A stretch of 64,000 bases of DNA, from assembly GCF_907165195.1 (NCBI RefSeq), contig NZ_OU015584.1:2924978-2988977 (forward strand), in the 5' to 3' direction. The notes under the pieces are model-generated. The model had not been told where the DNA came from, did not search any database, and saw only the letters and a list, made by a program, of their open reading frames with translations. The translations under genes were made by a program, and so were the position numbers. This document shows positions 17,934-26,331 of this stretch, piece by piece. Positions within the stretch are counted from its first letter, which is position 1. Every line of letters begins with the position of its first letter. The stretch comes from Parvicella tangerina. Lineage in GTDB: Bacteria; Bacteroidota; Bacteroidia; Flavobacteriales_D; Parvicellaceae.

Positions 17934-18920
17934 CTACTTTGATTCAGTCAACTTCTCCAAATAGAATTGATTCATGGCTGCATATTCTTCTGTAATTGGG
18001 AAAAAACCTTGCTCCTTGATATAAGACTGACCTTCTGGAGACAACTCAAACTGAATCAATTCTTTAAACTGATCTTTATCTTCTACCATAAAATACTGAT
18101 AAAGCGGTCGAGCTAAGTAATAATTTTCAGTAACCACATCAAAAAAGGAATAAGGGGACTTGGCGTTATCTCCTTCAATATAAATATTCACTGCCCAGAC
18201 TTTATCAGAGGGCTTACCTTGCTTATCCCTTATCGTTCCTATTCCCAAATAACCAACACTTCCTGGAGTTGACTCAATCGTCTCTAACATCTTATCGTTG
18301 GACGCTACAACTTTTGCATTCTTTCCATAAGATCCCTGAAGGACTTTACCCCAAAAGAATTGATTTGTACCAGAGTCTTCGTTTCTTCTATAAACTTTGA
18401 TCGGAAGATCTTCACCTCCAAACTCTTTCCAGTTTATTGCTTCCCCTTGAAAAATTCGCTTCAATTGAAAAATGCTCAAACTATCCACTCCCACCTTAGC
18501 ATTGGTGATCACAGCCACCGCATCTAACGCAAAAACGATCTCCATTAAACCGTACCGTCCATTCTCTTTTAACTTAGCCTTATCATTTGACGACATCCTT
18601 ACGGAGCTGTTGACAAACTTCGCCTCCCCATCAATGAATCTTTTAATACCTAGCTTTGAACCTCCTCCCACAACTTCATAATCCGCTAACTTATCGTTCT
18701 CTGATGTTGCGATGATTCCTTTTACCAGTTCTAACTCTGTTTCAGAGCCCGTCAAAACATTCAGTTCTCCTTTAACAATTTTTGTATTTCCTTCATTAAC
18801 CTTTGTTGACTGAGCCCCCTCTTTACCGCAAGACAGTACAATCAAAACCAAGAATAGTAATACTGTTGAATTCTTCAATAAATACATGAAATATCGTACT
18901 TTTGGATTCGTTTTAGTCAA
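17934..18920 (-). CDS. PstS-like phosphate ABC transporter substrate-binding lipoprotein
   Basis: 328 residues with a lipobox (LIVLSCGKEG). PBP-like fold motifs: GGGSKLGIKRFIDGEAKFVNSS and RMSS near residues 85-110, LDAVAVITN near 135, IFQGEAINWKEFGGEDLPI near 160, and NEDSGTNQFF, which would contact the oxyanion. It should bind phosphate in the periplasm, or act in signalling, since no pstCAB genes are adjacent. Whether it starts here or at the internal ATG at 18887, which gives a 20-residue lipoprotein signal, is uncertain. It is divergent from the DUF4268 gene. Confidence 0.83.
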   Translation of the reverse strand: MTKTNPKVRYFMYLLKNSTVLLFLVLIVLSCGKEGAQSTKVNEGNTKIVKGELNVLTGSETELELVKGIIATSENDKLADYEVVGGGSKLGIKRFIDGEAKFVNSSVRMSSNDKAKLKENGRYGLMEIVFALDAVAVITNAKVGVDSLSIFQLKRIFQGEAINWKEFGGEDLPIKVYRRNEDSGTNQFFWGKVLQGSYGKNAKVVASNDKMLETIESTPGSVGYLGIGTIRDKQGKPSDKVWAVNIYIEGDNAKSPYSFFDVVTENYYLARPLYQYFMVEDKDQFKELIQFELSPEGQSYIKEQGFFPITEEYAAMNQFYLEKLTESK

Positions 18921-18983
18921 CTAATTTATATGAAAAATCAGGTCAGATTTGGCTTGACTTGTTATTTAATAAAATGATAATCC

Positions 18984-19448
18984 ATGTTTTCTAAGGAAGA
19001 ATCCAAACGTCTTACCAAATTATTCTGGACCAGCTTTGGAAAGTATATGGGTAAACATCAGTCTTCTCTTGGTAAGAATATCAAGTGGGTCAATTACAAA
19101 ACAGGATTAAAAGATATCTACTTTAGGTTGAAAGCAGATAGTAAAACAGCAGATATCTCGATTGAGATCCAGCATAAAGATGATGGAATTCGTGAGCTAT
19201 TCTATGACCAATTTCTGGAACTGAAGACCATTTTCACTTCGATGGTTGGTGAATGGATCTGGGAGAAAGAAGTATATAATCAGCACGGACAGAAAATTTC
19301 TCGCATCTATATTCCTATTGAAGGAAAAGTTAACATTTACATCAAAGACACCTGGAAAGAATGTTTTGAATTCTTTGAGCAAAACATCGTTCCACTTGAT
19401 GAATTTTGGAGCGAATTCAATGAAATCTTTAAGCAATTGGAGAAATAA
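18984..19448 (+). CDS. DUF4268 domain-containing protein
   Basis: 154 residues, entirely the DUF4268 domain: LFWTSFGKYMGKH near residue 10, the YFRLKAD and ISIEIQHKDDGIRELFYDQF strands and helices, and EFWSEFNEIFKQLEK at the end. Relatives have an endonuclease-like core and are sometimes found with restriction or repair genes, but no activity is established. It is cytoplasmic. Its 3' end overlaps the convergent thioredoxin-like gene by 20 bp. Confidence 0.8.
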   Translation: MFSKEESKRLTKLFWTSFGKYMGKHQSSLGKNIKWVNYKTGLKDIYFRLKADSKTADISIEIQHKDDGIRELFYDQFLELKTIFTSMVGEWIWEKEVYNQHGQKISRIYIPIEGKVNIYIKDTWKECFEFFEQNIVPLDEFWSEFNEIFKQLEK

Positions 19449-19707
19449 GGCCCTCTAAATACTGAGTTACCTGATGAACTCCAAATGCTCTTACAAACCT
19501 TTTCACTTCCCTACCGTCCAGTTTGATGATCACCACAGGTAAAGTAAACACTCTATTCTGAGCGGCATCCTCTCTATTCTCAGCAACATCAACTTCTTTG
19601 AAATCAACTTGACCAGAAAATGTACTTAAGACCGCTTCCCTTAATTTGGGTTTTAAAACCTGACAAACGCCACAATCTTTCCCGGTATAGTAAGTAAGTT
19701 CGATCAT
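19429..19707 (-). CDS. Thioredoxin-like protein with a CGVC active site
   Basis: 92 residues. A minimal thioredoxin/glutaredoxin fold: ELTYYTGKDCGVCQVLKPK at the N-terminus with the CGVC redox pair (residues 13-16), a central FTLPVVIIKLDGREVKRFVRAFG segment with the cis-Pro (LPVV), and a C-terminal helix. There is no signal peptide, so it acts in the cytoplasm as a disulfide reductant or in protein quality control. It converges on and overlaps the DUF4268 gene by 20 bp. Confidence 0.85.
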   Translation of the reverse strand: MIELTYYTGKDCGVCQVLKPKLREAVLSTFSGQVDFKEVDVAENREDAAQNRVFTLPVVIIKLDGREVKRFVRAFGVHQVTQYLEGLISPIA

Positions 19708-19815
19708 TTTTGTGAATTAGTACAAATTTGCACAAAATTCGGGAACTATATCGAACGAAGTGCTAGCGGAAGACATTGATCTTTGTTTGCAGTTGGATGA
19801 CCAGTGTTTTCAAGA

Positions 19816-20013
19816 TTACAATTTTGCCCGTTCTTCTTCAGACATGCTGAAGTAACAATCCAAAATGATCATTGCAAATTGCTCAAGGGAGTCTATTAGT
19901 TCTTCGTACTCTTCTTGAGAAATATTCTTGTATTTATCAATAGATCTGATGTATTCGATGGTGGGTCTTCTTTTTGTTGCCTCCTTACTCTTTTCAAATG
20001 TACTTGTTATCAT
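19816..20013 (-). CDS. Small hypothetical protein
   Basis: 65 residues, charged and predicted mostly helical (RRPTIEYIRSIDKYKNISQEEYEEL), with no signal peptide. I do not recognise a family. It has normal coding character, and a 21-bp palindrome (20029-20049) sits 15 bp upstream of its ATG, supporting a real regulated gene. It lies between the thioredoxin-like gene and the Fic gene and could be an accessory or antitoxin-like protein; that is speculation. Confidence 0.5.
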   Translation of the reverse strand: MITSTFEKSKEATKRRPTIEYIRSIDKYKNISQEEYEELIDSLEQFAMIILDCYFSMSEEERAKL

Positions 20014-20028
20014 AATTTGTGGTTTTAT

Positions 20029-20049
20029 TGTTCACGGAACGTGAACAAC
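20029..20049. promoter_or_regulatory. 21-bp palindrome TTGTTCACG-GAA-CGTGAACAA
   Basis: Perfect 9-bp arms around GAA, 15 bp upstream of the 65-residue gene. It has the form of an operator for a dimeric HTH protein. A hairpin in the 5' leader is the alternative. Confidence 0.5.
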
Positions 20050-20463
20050 GGATAAATGTGAGCATTGTTAATCATTTAATTCAATGTTATTTTCTAACGA
20101 AAGATAGACGAAAGGCAAGTGTAATACATTGATTTCTAAATTAAAAAATAGGGGAATGAAATTCGCTTAGTTTTGATTGCGCTGTATACCATATTCTGGT
20201 CAATAATGCGATTGAAAACTAAAACTAGTTGGAATAAGAACTATAGTTAATACGTAAATCTGGATTTCTTCCACATTTTCTTCCACAGTCCCATAATTTC
20301 TTCCCCAATCATATGGGATTATTGTCCTAAATATGCCTTATTCGTTCTTTTATCTCATTGTATTTAAGTTTATTATTTGTATAATTACATTAAATAATAA
20401 CAACTACACGTCATTAAATAATAATACAAGTACAGCTCTTAATAATAAAACAAACACAAAACC
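20050..20463. other. Non-coding region upstream of the Fic gene
   Basis: No credible gene. It contains TTTCTTCCACA at 20265-20275 and again at 20277-20287, with a one-base variant at 20297-20307. TCCCATA (20289-20295) and TATGGGA (20312-20318) form an inverted pair. A 13-bp direct repeat CATTAAATAATAA occurs at 20388-20400 and 20412-20424, with a degenerate third copy at 20438-20448, just before the Fic ATG. The AT-rich repeats probably belong to the promoter or leader of the Fic gene. No clear TAnnTTTG element was found. Confidence 0.5.
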
Positions 20464-22017
20464 ATGGCAACGCCCGGAGAGAAATTAGCAGAATCATTAG
20501 AAAAACTGAAGGAATTACAAGACAAAGGTATTGTAGGTGTTAAGGCAGACGATCTTTCTCGTGTACACCGAGAAAGGCTGGTTGCTAATGGATTTATTCG
20601 CGAAGTGATTCGTGGATGGTACATTGTTGCTCCTCATGATGAGCAACAAGGGGATAGCACTTCTTGGTTTACCTCTTTCTGGAGATTTTGCTCACGCTAT
20701 TTAGAAGATCGCTATGGTGAAGATTATTGCATTTCTGCTGAACAGTCATTGCTTATCCATGCTGGTAACACTTCTGTACCACATCAGCTCATTATTCGAT
20801 CAACCAAAGGGAATAACATGCCCGTTGAACTGTTGTTCAAGACATCCTTGTTTGTGATGAAATCAACGCTACCGGATAAGGCAGAAATTGAAACAAAAGC
20901 AGGCGTGCGCATGGTCAACCTTCCTTCTGCGATTATTCATTCGCAACCTTCTTTGTTTCGTACGAATCCAACAGATGTACGGACAGCCTTATTGTTGATT
21001 CGTGGTGCTTCCGAATTATTAGGGTTGTTGTTGGATGGAGGACATTCGACTATTGCGGGTAGACTAGCAGGTGGTTATCGTAATTTGGGACAAGAAAAAA
21101 TTGCCAATGAGATTCTGAAGACTATGAAATCTGCCGGCTATGATGTAAGGGAAACAGATTCTTTTGAAGAAGAAACTCCCATTGTATTGGACTCACGCGA
21201 AAAGTCACCTTATGTGAATCGTATTCGTTTGCTGTGGCATGAAATGCGAAAAGAGGTTATTGCCGTCTTTCCGAAACCTCTTGGACTACCAGCGGATATT
21301 GATGGCTATATTACAAAGATGGAGGAAATCTATACTACTGATGCTTATCATTCCTTATCCATTGAAAAATATCGGGTAACTCCTGAATTAATTGAGCGTG
21401 TACGATCGGGGGCATGGGATGCTAAAGAAAATGAAGCCGACCAACAACAAAAAGACGCCATGGCCGCCAGAGGTTATTGGCAGGCCTTTAATGCAGTGAA
21501 AGAAAGCATTAAAAAGATTTTGAATGGAGAAAATGCAGGTACTATAGCTGATAAGGAGCATGGTGACTGGTACCGTGAACTATTTGCTCCAAGTGTGAAT
21601 GTCGGAATTTTAAAGCCTTCTGATTTAGCAGGATATCGAATCAATCAAGTGTATATCGGAAAGTCGAAGCATACGCCTATCAACAAAGAAGCCGTAAGGG
21701 ACGCCATGCCTGCACTTTTTGAACTCTTACAAACAGAAGAACATGCTGGTGTTCGAGCAGTTTTAGGGCATTTCTTTTTTGTATTTATTCACCCCTATAT
21801 GGATGGTAATGGACGAATGGGGCGTTTTTTGATGAACGTTATGTTGGCTTCCGGTGGTTATCTCTGGACGGTTATTCCGGTAGAGGAAAGAGATCGCTAC
21901 ATGGAAGCGTTGGAAGCTGCCAGTGTGGATCAGGACATTAAGCCTTTTGCGGAGTTTGTTGCTTGGTTGGTAGATGAAGGTATGAAGGGGAAGCCTGTGG
22001 CTGAAATCTATAAGTAG
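20464..22017 (+). CDS. Fic family protein with N-terminal winged-helix-like domain
   Basis: 517 residues. Residues 1-60 resemble the AbiEi-type winged helix (LKELQDKGIVGVKADDLSR, GFIREVIRGWYIV); about 60-250 form an AbiEi-like second domain. The C-terminal Fic domain (about 285-510) has the catalytic motif HPYMDGNGRMGR from His443, complete for AMP transfer (His, Asp/Glu, Gly-Asn-Gly, Arg). An inhibitory-helix motif SLSIE (Ser297-Glu301) precedes the core, but the next residue is Lys where Gly or Asn is usual. Such proteins AMPylate hydroxyl side chains of target proteins and may self-regulate. No separate antitoxin gene adjoins it. It lies just outside the tRNA-Arg element. Confidence 0.87.
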   Translation: MATPGEKLAESLEKLKELQDKGIVGVKADDLSRVHRERLVANGFIREVIRGWYIVAPHDEQQGDSTSWFTSFWRFCSRYLEDRYGEDYCISAEQSLLIHAGNTSVPHQLIIRSTKGNNMPVELLFKTSLFVMKSTLPDKAEIETKAGVRMVNLPSAIIHSQPSLFRTNPTDVRTALLLIRGASELLGLLLDGGHSTIAGRLAGGYRNLGQEKIANEILKTMKSAGYDVRETDSFEEETPIVLDSREKSPYVNRIRLLWHEMRKEVIAVFPKPLGLPADIDGYITKMEEIYTTDAYHSLSIEKYRVTPELIERVRSGAWDAKENEADQQQKDAMAARGYWQAFNAVKESIKKILNGENAGTIADKEHGDWYRELFAPSVNVGILKPSDLAGYRINQVYIGKSKHTPINKEAVRDAMPALFELLQTEEHAGVRAVLGHFFFVFIHPYMDGNGRMGRFLMNVMLASGGYLWTVIPVEERDRYMEALEAASVDQDIKPFAEFVAWLVDEGMKGKPVAEIYK

Positions 22018-22020
22018 TAA

Positions 22021-22041
22021 TTTCTTGTTATAAACAAGAAA
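22021..22041. repeat. 21-bp hairpin after the Fic stop codon
   Basis: TTTCTTGTT and AACAAGAAA arms around ATA, 4 bp after the stop. It has no T tract, so it could protect the mRNA end or be a weak terminator. Confidence 0.4.
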
Positions 22042-22160
22042 AATAACCTTACATTCTTGAAGGTATGCTCTTTGGATTGGGTTGAATGTAAACCGAACAA
22101 CTTATAATCTGGCAGTGTTGGATGTCAATTAATACTTATGAAATGCTAAATAATCATTTT

Positions 22161-22195
22161 AAAACAAAAAATCCCAACCTCAAAAGAAGTCAGGA
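22161..22195 (-). terminator. Probable original terminator of the tRNA-Leu/tRNA-Arg transcript
   Basis: On the minus strand, TCCTGACTTC pairs with GAGGTTGGGA (with G-U pairs) around a TTTT loop, followed by six T. It lies about 85 bp beyond the left attachment repeat and no minus-strand gene ends here. This is expected if the tRNA-Arg 3' trailer ran here before the element inserted. It overlaps nothing else. Confidence 0.6.
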
Positions 22196-22279
22196 CTAGC
22201 GTATTCGGAGAGGAGGAAGCCGTCTCCAAACCTTTGTTTTGTAACAAAACAAGCTTCAGTTATAGACTGAATCTTGTTC

Positions 22280-22299
22280 GTACTCCCATCGGGACTCGA
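22280..22299. repeat. Left attachment site (20-bp direct repeat of the tRNA-Arg 3' end)
   Basis: An exact 20-bp copy of bases 27113-27132, which form the T loop through discriminator of tRNA-Arg(CCU). The match stops at both ends (22279 C versus 27112 A; 22300 T versus 27133 A). It lies 188 bp before the recombinase gene. Confidence 0.88.
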
Positions 22300-22487
22300 T
22301 AAGAGTTTACAAAGATACAGCCTAAGAGTGTACAAACAGTCGCTTTAAGCCATATTTTTCAACACATCTTAATTAAAAACAAAATCCTACCTAATCTCAG
22401 TAATTACGTTTAAATATGTCGATTCAATTGTCGATTTAAATTATTTTCACACGATAATTAACTACTTTTGGTGAAATCCTAGCGCGT

Positions 22488-23858
22488 ATGAAGAGAGTTC
22501 CAAAACCAAAAATCCAATTCAGTTTAAAAAGACCTCCGATCTCAAAACGACTCCCTGACGGTGTTAGTGCTGATCAGTATAGATTAAAAATGCGGCTATA
22601 TGATGGTCGTTATTTTGACAGAAATATATTATTGGATATATATCTTTTTCCGCATAACTTTATCGATCAGCGCGTTGTTGGGAATCCATTTTTAACCACC
22701 GAATTAGAGATCAAACAGATGTTGATCGATGATATCAAAGAAGCAGTACTTAAGAAATATCTAGAATTAAACGAAGAAGGAATTTCTCCTACAGTTGAAT
22801 GGTTCAGGGACATAGTTAATAACCTCCAAGGAAAAAATGAGGACGTCAGTATCAAAGGTCGATTCCCCTATTTTTCAGACTTCTTCGAATGGTACATCGA
22901 TAATAAAGCTCCCACCAAGATAAAAACAAGTTCCAGTAAACCAGTTTCCAAACGTACGATTAACAAATACAAGCAAGCGTTGTCAAAAATACAGCAGTTT
23001 GAAGAGTATAAAAAGCGGAAACTTAAACCCGAAGAATATGACATCCATTGGTATGATAACTTCATTGACTTTCTGAAGGAAGTGCTAAAACAGGAGAATA
23101 AAAACACAATTGGTAGCTATATAAAAGATATTAAAATTCACCTAAAAATTGCAAAGGAGGAATATGACTATTCTCTTTCCAAAGATTTTTTAAATAGAAA
23201 ATTCAAAGTAATTCGAGAAGAGACGAACCCCCCATATCTAACCCTTGAGAATATCGCCTATATTTATAACTATGAGATTCCTGAAAAAACCAATCAATCA
23301 ATCATCAATGTACGAAAGTTACTACTAATATCCTGTTGGACAGGTATGCGTGGATCTGACTTCTGTTCGTATAATTGGAAAAATCCAAATTGGGAAAAAG
23401 GAAACGAAGGCAGGATATTTATATACAAGGCAAAAAAAACTCAGAGAAAAGTTTCCGTTCCTGTCTTTCCTATGGTTTCGAAAATTCTTGAGAATCCACC
23501 ACACCCTATATCAACACAAAAGTTTAACATCTATGTAAAAGACTTACTTCGCTACGTGAAATTAGACACCCCTACTTTAGGTAGTAAAGTAATTATTGAT
23601 GAGATTACAAAAGTTAAACGAAAAGTTAATGATACTTATCCGTTTTATGAATTATGCTCGTCCCATATTGGAAGAAGGAGCTTTGCTACAAATTTCGAAT
23701 ATCACCCTATTCCAATTAAAGATGGCAAAGAAATTAAGCTTTCTAGATCCCAGATTATGGCATTAACTGGTCACAGAACAGAAGCTGACTTCCTAACCTA
23801 TATAAAGAAGGTTCAATCCCAAACAGCCCAGGATATCGCAAGTCAAATTTTCGACTGA
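22488..23858 (+). CDS. Tyrosine recombinase/integrase
   Basis: 456 residues. An Arm/SAM-like core-binding region (about 120-250, FSDFFEWYIDN onward) and the C-terminal catalytic domain with all signature residues visible: Arg288 (CWTGMRGSD), His393-x-x-Arg396 (SSHIGRRSF), His429 (ALTGHRTE) and nucleophile Tyr438 (LTYIKK). It appears full-length and functional. It is 188 bp from the left attachment repeat and should catalyse integration and excision at the tRNA-Arg 3' end. The class is the Bacteroidota phage_int_SAM_5-type integrase. No excisionase with clear homology was found; the small HTH gene at 26332 is a candidate. Confidence 0.95.
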   Translation: MKRVPKPKIQFSLKRPPISKRLPDGVSADQYRLKMRLYDGRYFDRNILLDIYLFPHNFIDQRVVGNPFLTTELEIKQMLIDDIKEAVLKKYLELNEEGISPTVEWFRDIVNNLQGKNEDVSIKGRFPYFSDFFEWYIDNKAPTKIKTSSSKPVSKRTINKYKQALSKIQQFEEYKKRKLKPEEYDIHWYDNFIDFLKEVLKQENKNTIGSYIKDIKIHLKIAKEEYDYSLSKDFLNRKFKVIREETNPPYLTLENIAYIYNYEIPEKTNQSIINVRKLLLISCWTGMRGSDFCSYNWKNPNWEKGNEGRIFIYKAKKTQRKVSVPVFPMVSKILENPPHPISTQKFNIYVKDLLRYVKLDTPTLGSKVIIDEITKVKRKVNDTYPFYELCSSHIGRRSFATNFEYHPIPIKDGKEIKLSRSQIMALTGHRTEADFLTYIKKVQSQTAQDIASQIFD

Positions 23859-24234
23859 TACACATTCATACAAGATATTTAATAAGCCTCCTGTATTTAG
23901 AATCATATACAGGAAAACAGCCTTGAGCTAGTGCAGGAATGTGTGGCGAGCCACCGCGAGTTGAGGCTTTGACGTTCAGGTTGAGTTTGAAAAACGACTG
24001 AGCGCCACGAATTTCTAATTCGTAGAAGCCGATTCGCAGGCGAGCACAATTACAGAAACAGAAGAGATTTTTTCAGTGTAAATGCCTTATGAGTGGAGAA
24101 AAAAGATCGGGAAGTTTCATGATGAAGAGGAAGAGCGCAAGTAATCATGACAAATCTTTTGGCGTGTATTCTTGCCGATGAACGATGAAGAATACCGATT
24201 TTCCGAGTCGAAAAGTATGCATTACACATACTTC
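23859..24234. other. Non-coding stretch between recombinase and JAB gene
   Basis: No credible gene. Locally more GC-rich than the rest of the element (about 23930-24060). Inverted repeats: ACGAATT/AATTCGT at 24007-24023 with a TCT loop; GTATTCTT/AAGAATAC at 24166-24195; and AAGTATG/CATACTT at 24213-24233. The last is followed on the minus strand by TTTT and may terminate the JAB gene. A structured RNA or element-specific recombination site is possible. Confidence 0.45.
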
Positions 24235-24705
24235 TTAAAGTTTACCTGCATCTGCAAAGGAATAATGACCTTCACCTGTGATAATAACGTGATCCAAAAC
24301 AGGGGCATCCAACAGCTTACCAATCTCAACAGCTCTGGACGTTAATTGAATATCTGCATTACTAGGCTGCAAATTACCTGAAGGATGGTTGTGGATGATA
24401 ATTACGCTCGAAGCATTTGCTAATAATAAGTGCTGGAATATTATCTTATTATCTGCAAAAGTTCCCGATACACCGCCAATCGATACAACAGTATAACACA
24501 CTACGTTATTCCTTCGATTCAAATACAAGCAGATCATCGCTTCGCGGTGACTGATATCAACAGGATAAATATCCCGAACATACATCGCAACATCTTTAGA
24601 GCACGTTATCGTAGCTCTTTTTATATCTGGATCAGATACAGGTCGATAATTAGCAGTAAGCTCAAACAAACTGCTTTTTAGCAGATTTAATCCGTAGTCT
24701 TTCAT
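24235..24705 (-). CDS. RadC-like JAB domain protein
   Basis: 156 residues from the chosen ATG. The JAB1/MPN-like metalloprotease fold shows the full JAMM motif HNHPSGNLQPSNAD with an upstream Glu (SHREAMICLYLNRRN), and ends DHVIITGEGHYSF. The chromosomal RadC N-terminal helix-hairpin-helix is absent, as in the short RadC-like proteins carried by integrative elements and phages. The role is not settled. An upstream ATG at 24774 would add 23 hydrophobic residues unlike the family, so the internal start is preferred. Confidence 0.85.
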   Translation of the reverse strand: MKDYGLNLLKSSLFELTANYRPVSDPDIKRATITCSKDVAMYVRDIYPVDISHREAMICLYLNRRNNVVCYTVVSIGGVSGTFADNKIIFQHLLLANASSVIIIHNHPSGNLQPSNADIQLTSRAVEIGKLLDAPVLDHVIITGEGHYSFADAGKL

Positions 24706-25449
24706 AGCAACCGGTTTTAAGATTAATAAAAACAGGTTTGCAAACAAGCAAGAAGCAAAAGCAAAACACTTCACCTCAAGCTTGTCTGCCTGTTACCTGT
24801 AAATCAGAAAACAGGGTCGACATAGGATGTTTTTTTTGAATTTCTTCCCAATAATTGGAGGTGGGGGGCGTATTATATAGGTCTCCTATACCCCTCATAT
24901 AGATACCTAGGGTCATGTTCCCTTTTATACATTATAGGGAGTACCGAGATTCACACTTGAGTAAAAGTGGTGAAATCTTATAAAATTGGACAGATAAAAA
25001 TACCGATAGAATTATCAGTATAAAAATTGCAAGTATAAAGTTCATCGAAAAAGTCCCCCCCGACTCCATTGAATTTTATTGGAAAGAAGAGAATTAGAGC
25101 TTCTGGATATCCGTCGCTCGGTGGCAAATATATAGGGAAAAGTAACGAAAAAAAGGGGGAATCAAACCATCTTATAATGACAGCTTGTATATCCGAAATA
25201 TTATTTCGTTCCAATTTAAAACACTACGCTTATCATCGAAAATTATCACCCAATTTTGCATCTCCTAAAATAATCATTCCGACTATAAGTATACAAGTAC
25301 CCTCAAAAATTTAGTATAAATTACTACAATTGGCGTTTTATACTTATAGTGTAAGTATAGCTATACTTATAATTTGTGATCTGCACCGAGAAAATATAAC
25401 TATAGAATATTATTTATAATTACAATTTTCAGGAGAAAGTTATCTCAAA
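24706..25449. other. AT-rich non-coding region of the element
   Basis: No convincing gene; short open frames on both strands lack start context and family resemblance. Structures include TATAGG-TCT-CCTATA (24876-24890), a bulged hairpin around 24918-24950, and a cluster of TATACTTATA-type repeats (listed separately). The size and repeat content suggest a regulatory or recombination/replication site of the element. Confidence 0.45.
25284..25371. repeat. Cluster of TATACTTATA/TATAAGTATA repeats
   Basis: Copies at 25284-25293 (TATAAGTATA), 25339-25348 (TATACTTATA), 25350-25359 (TGTAAGTATA, one mismatch) and 25362-25371 (TATACTTATA). Bases 25352-25369 form an 18-bp perfect palindrome. Closely spaced, alternately oriented repeats are typical of multi-site protein binding. 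Which protein binds is unknown; the element's small HTH protein is one candidate. Confidence 0.55.
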
Positions 25450-25806
25450 TTACTTAATGAACTCAATGAGTTCTCCAGTCACGGTAACCGTTACTCGGTT
25501 CTTATTTTGAGCAACATCAATAGAAATGTTAACGAGCATTTTACTCCCATCCATTACAATCCCTCGTTCCTTCACTTTCGAATAAAGATCTCTTCTAGCA
25601 AGAGATATCAAGCCTTCCTGTCCTTGTACTGTAAGTTGATATTTCTTACCTGATGCTATTCCAACAAAACTACCGAGAGTGTTAAAATTTGCCTCTGAAA
25701 GTACAACTTGGGTATGCCCGGCCTGATCAAACGAACCAGTGTAAGTTGTTAATTGGCAAGAAGATAGCACACCTCCAATAGCCACAGCGATAATTATTTT
25801 TTTCAT
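25450..25806 (-). CDS. Small lipoprotein, DUF6567-like
   Basis: 118 residues with a lipoprotein signal (GGVLSSCQLTTYTG, lipidated Cys17). The segment TQVVLSEANFNTLGSFVG followed by a beta-rich C-terminus resembles DUF6567-type Bacteroidota lipoproteins, whose function is unknown. It follows the next exported protein gene (25827-26237) on the same strand by 20 bp, probably one transcript. Both are cargo genes of the integrative element. Confidence 0.65.
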   Translation of the reverse strand: MKKIIIAVAIGGVLSSCQLTTYTGSFDQAGHTQVVLSEANFNTLGSFVGIASGKKYQLTVQGQEGLISLARRDLYSKVKERGIVMDGSKMLVNISIDVAQNKNRVTVTVTGELIEFIK

Positions 25807-25826
25807 TTTCTGTTTAAGGTTTTTTA

Positions 25827-26237
25827 TTAAAATTTACTTCCGTCCATAAATGTAAACCAATCTCTAGCTTCACTGAACTCCCCGCTATCTGGAAGAATTT
25901 CAATCGTACAGCTATTTTCCACAAAATAAACAAGGCATTTTGTCCCTGCCAGATCAACACATCTGTATAGAGCTATTACATTTCCATCACTATGAAACAT
26001 CACAATCGGATCGGCCATCTGCACAAGCTTATATGTAGGTATAGTACTAGTTCCTTCAGTACGAATTCCAAACTCGAAAGTTATTCTTTCTTCGACATCT
26101 GTCGTCATTGTTAACAGACAAGTAGTTTTAGCTACTTCCTTATTATATTCATACACTTCACCATACATTATTTTTAATTGAGCATGAGTGAATAAAGTGA
26201 ATAATAGGGTTATGAAGGTTAGTAAAATTCTTTTCAT
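25827..26237 (-). CDS. Small secreted hypothetical protein
   Basis: 136 residues with a clear Sec signal peptide (ITLLFTLFTHAQ, cleavage near residue 19). The mature part is beta-rich with four cysteines (CLLTMTTD, RCVD, TKCLVY, SCTIEIL), which could form disulfides. I do not recognise a family. It starts the two-gene unit with the DUF6567-like lipoprotein within the element. Confidence 0.6.
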   Translation of the reverse strand: MKRILLTFITLLFTLFTHAQLKIMYGEVYEYNKEVAKTTCLLTMTTDVEERITFEFGIRTEGTSTIPTYKLVQMADPIVMFHSDGNVIALYRCVDLAGTKCLVYFVENSCTIEILPDSGEFSEARDWFTFMDGSKF

Positions 26238-26331
26238 AGGAGCTTTATATTTTCTGCAATAATAGGGAAAGCATTTTACAACACGGCTTTTATGCCGTTT
26301 TATTTTGCTTGTCGAGTGCCACTTTTGTTGT

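Noticed and set aside
17934-18920. Full phosphate uptake operon
   Set aside because: Only the binding protein is present; no pstC, pstA, pstB or phoU lies beside it, so an operon call is not supported.
17765-19815. A second island anchored at tRNA-Ser
   Set aside because: No copy of the tRNA-Ser 3' end was found downstream and the following genes look ordinary for the phylum.
20265-20448. Short repeats before the Fic gene as a possible CRISPR
   Set aside because: Repeats are 11-13 bp, only two or three copies, unequal spacing and no cas gene; better read as promoter or leader repeats.
24706-24774. N-terminal extension of the RadC-like protein
   Set aside because: The extra 23 residues are hydrophobic and absent from short RadC-like proteins; the internal ATG fits the family.
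24978-25214. 78-codon minus-strand open frame in the element
   Set aside because: No family resemblance, odd composition, no promoter, and a competing frame on the other strand; treated as AT-rich non-coding sequence.
25069-25314. 81-codon plus-strand open frame in the element
   Set aside because: Runs through repeat-containing AT-rich DNA, has no recognisable domain and no start context; probably chance.
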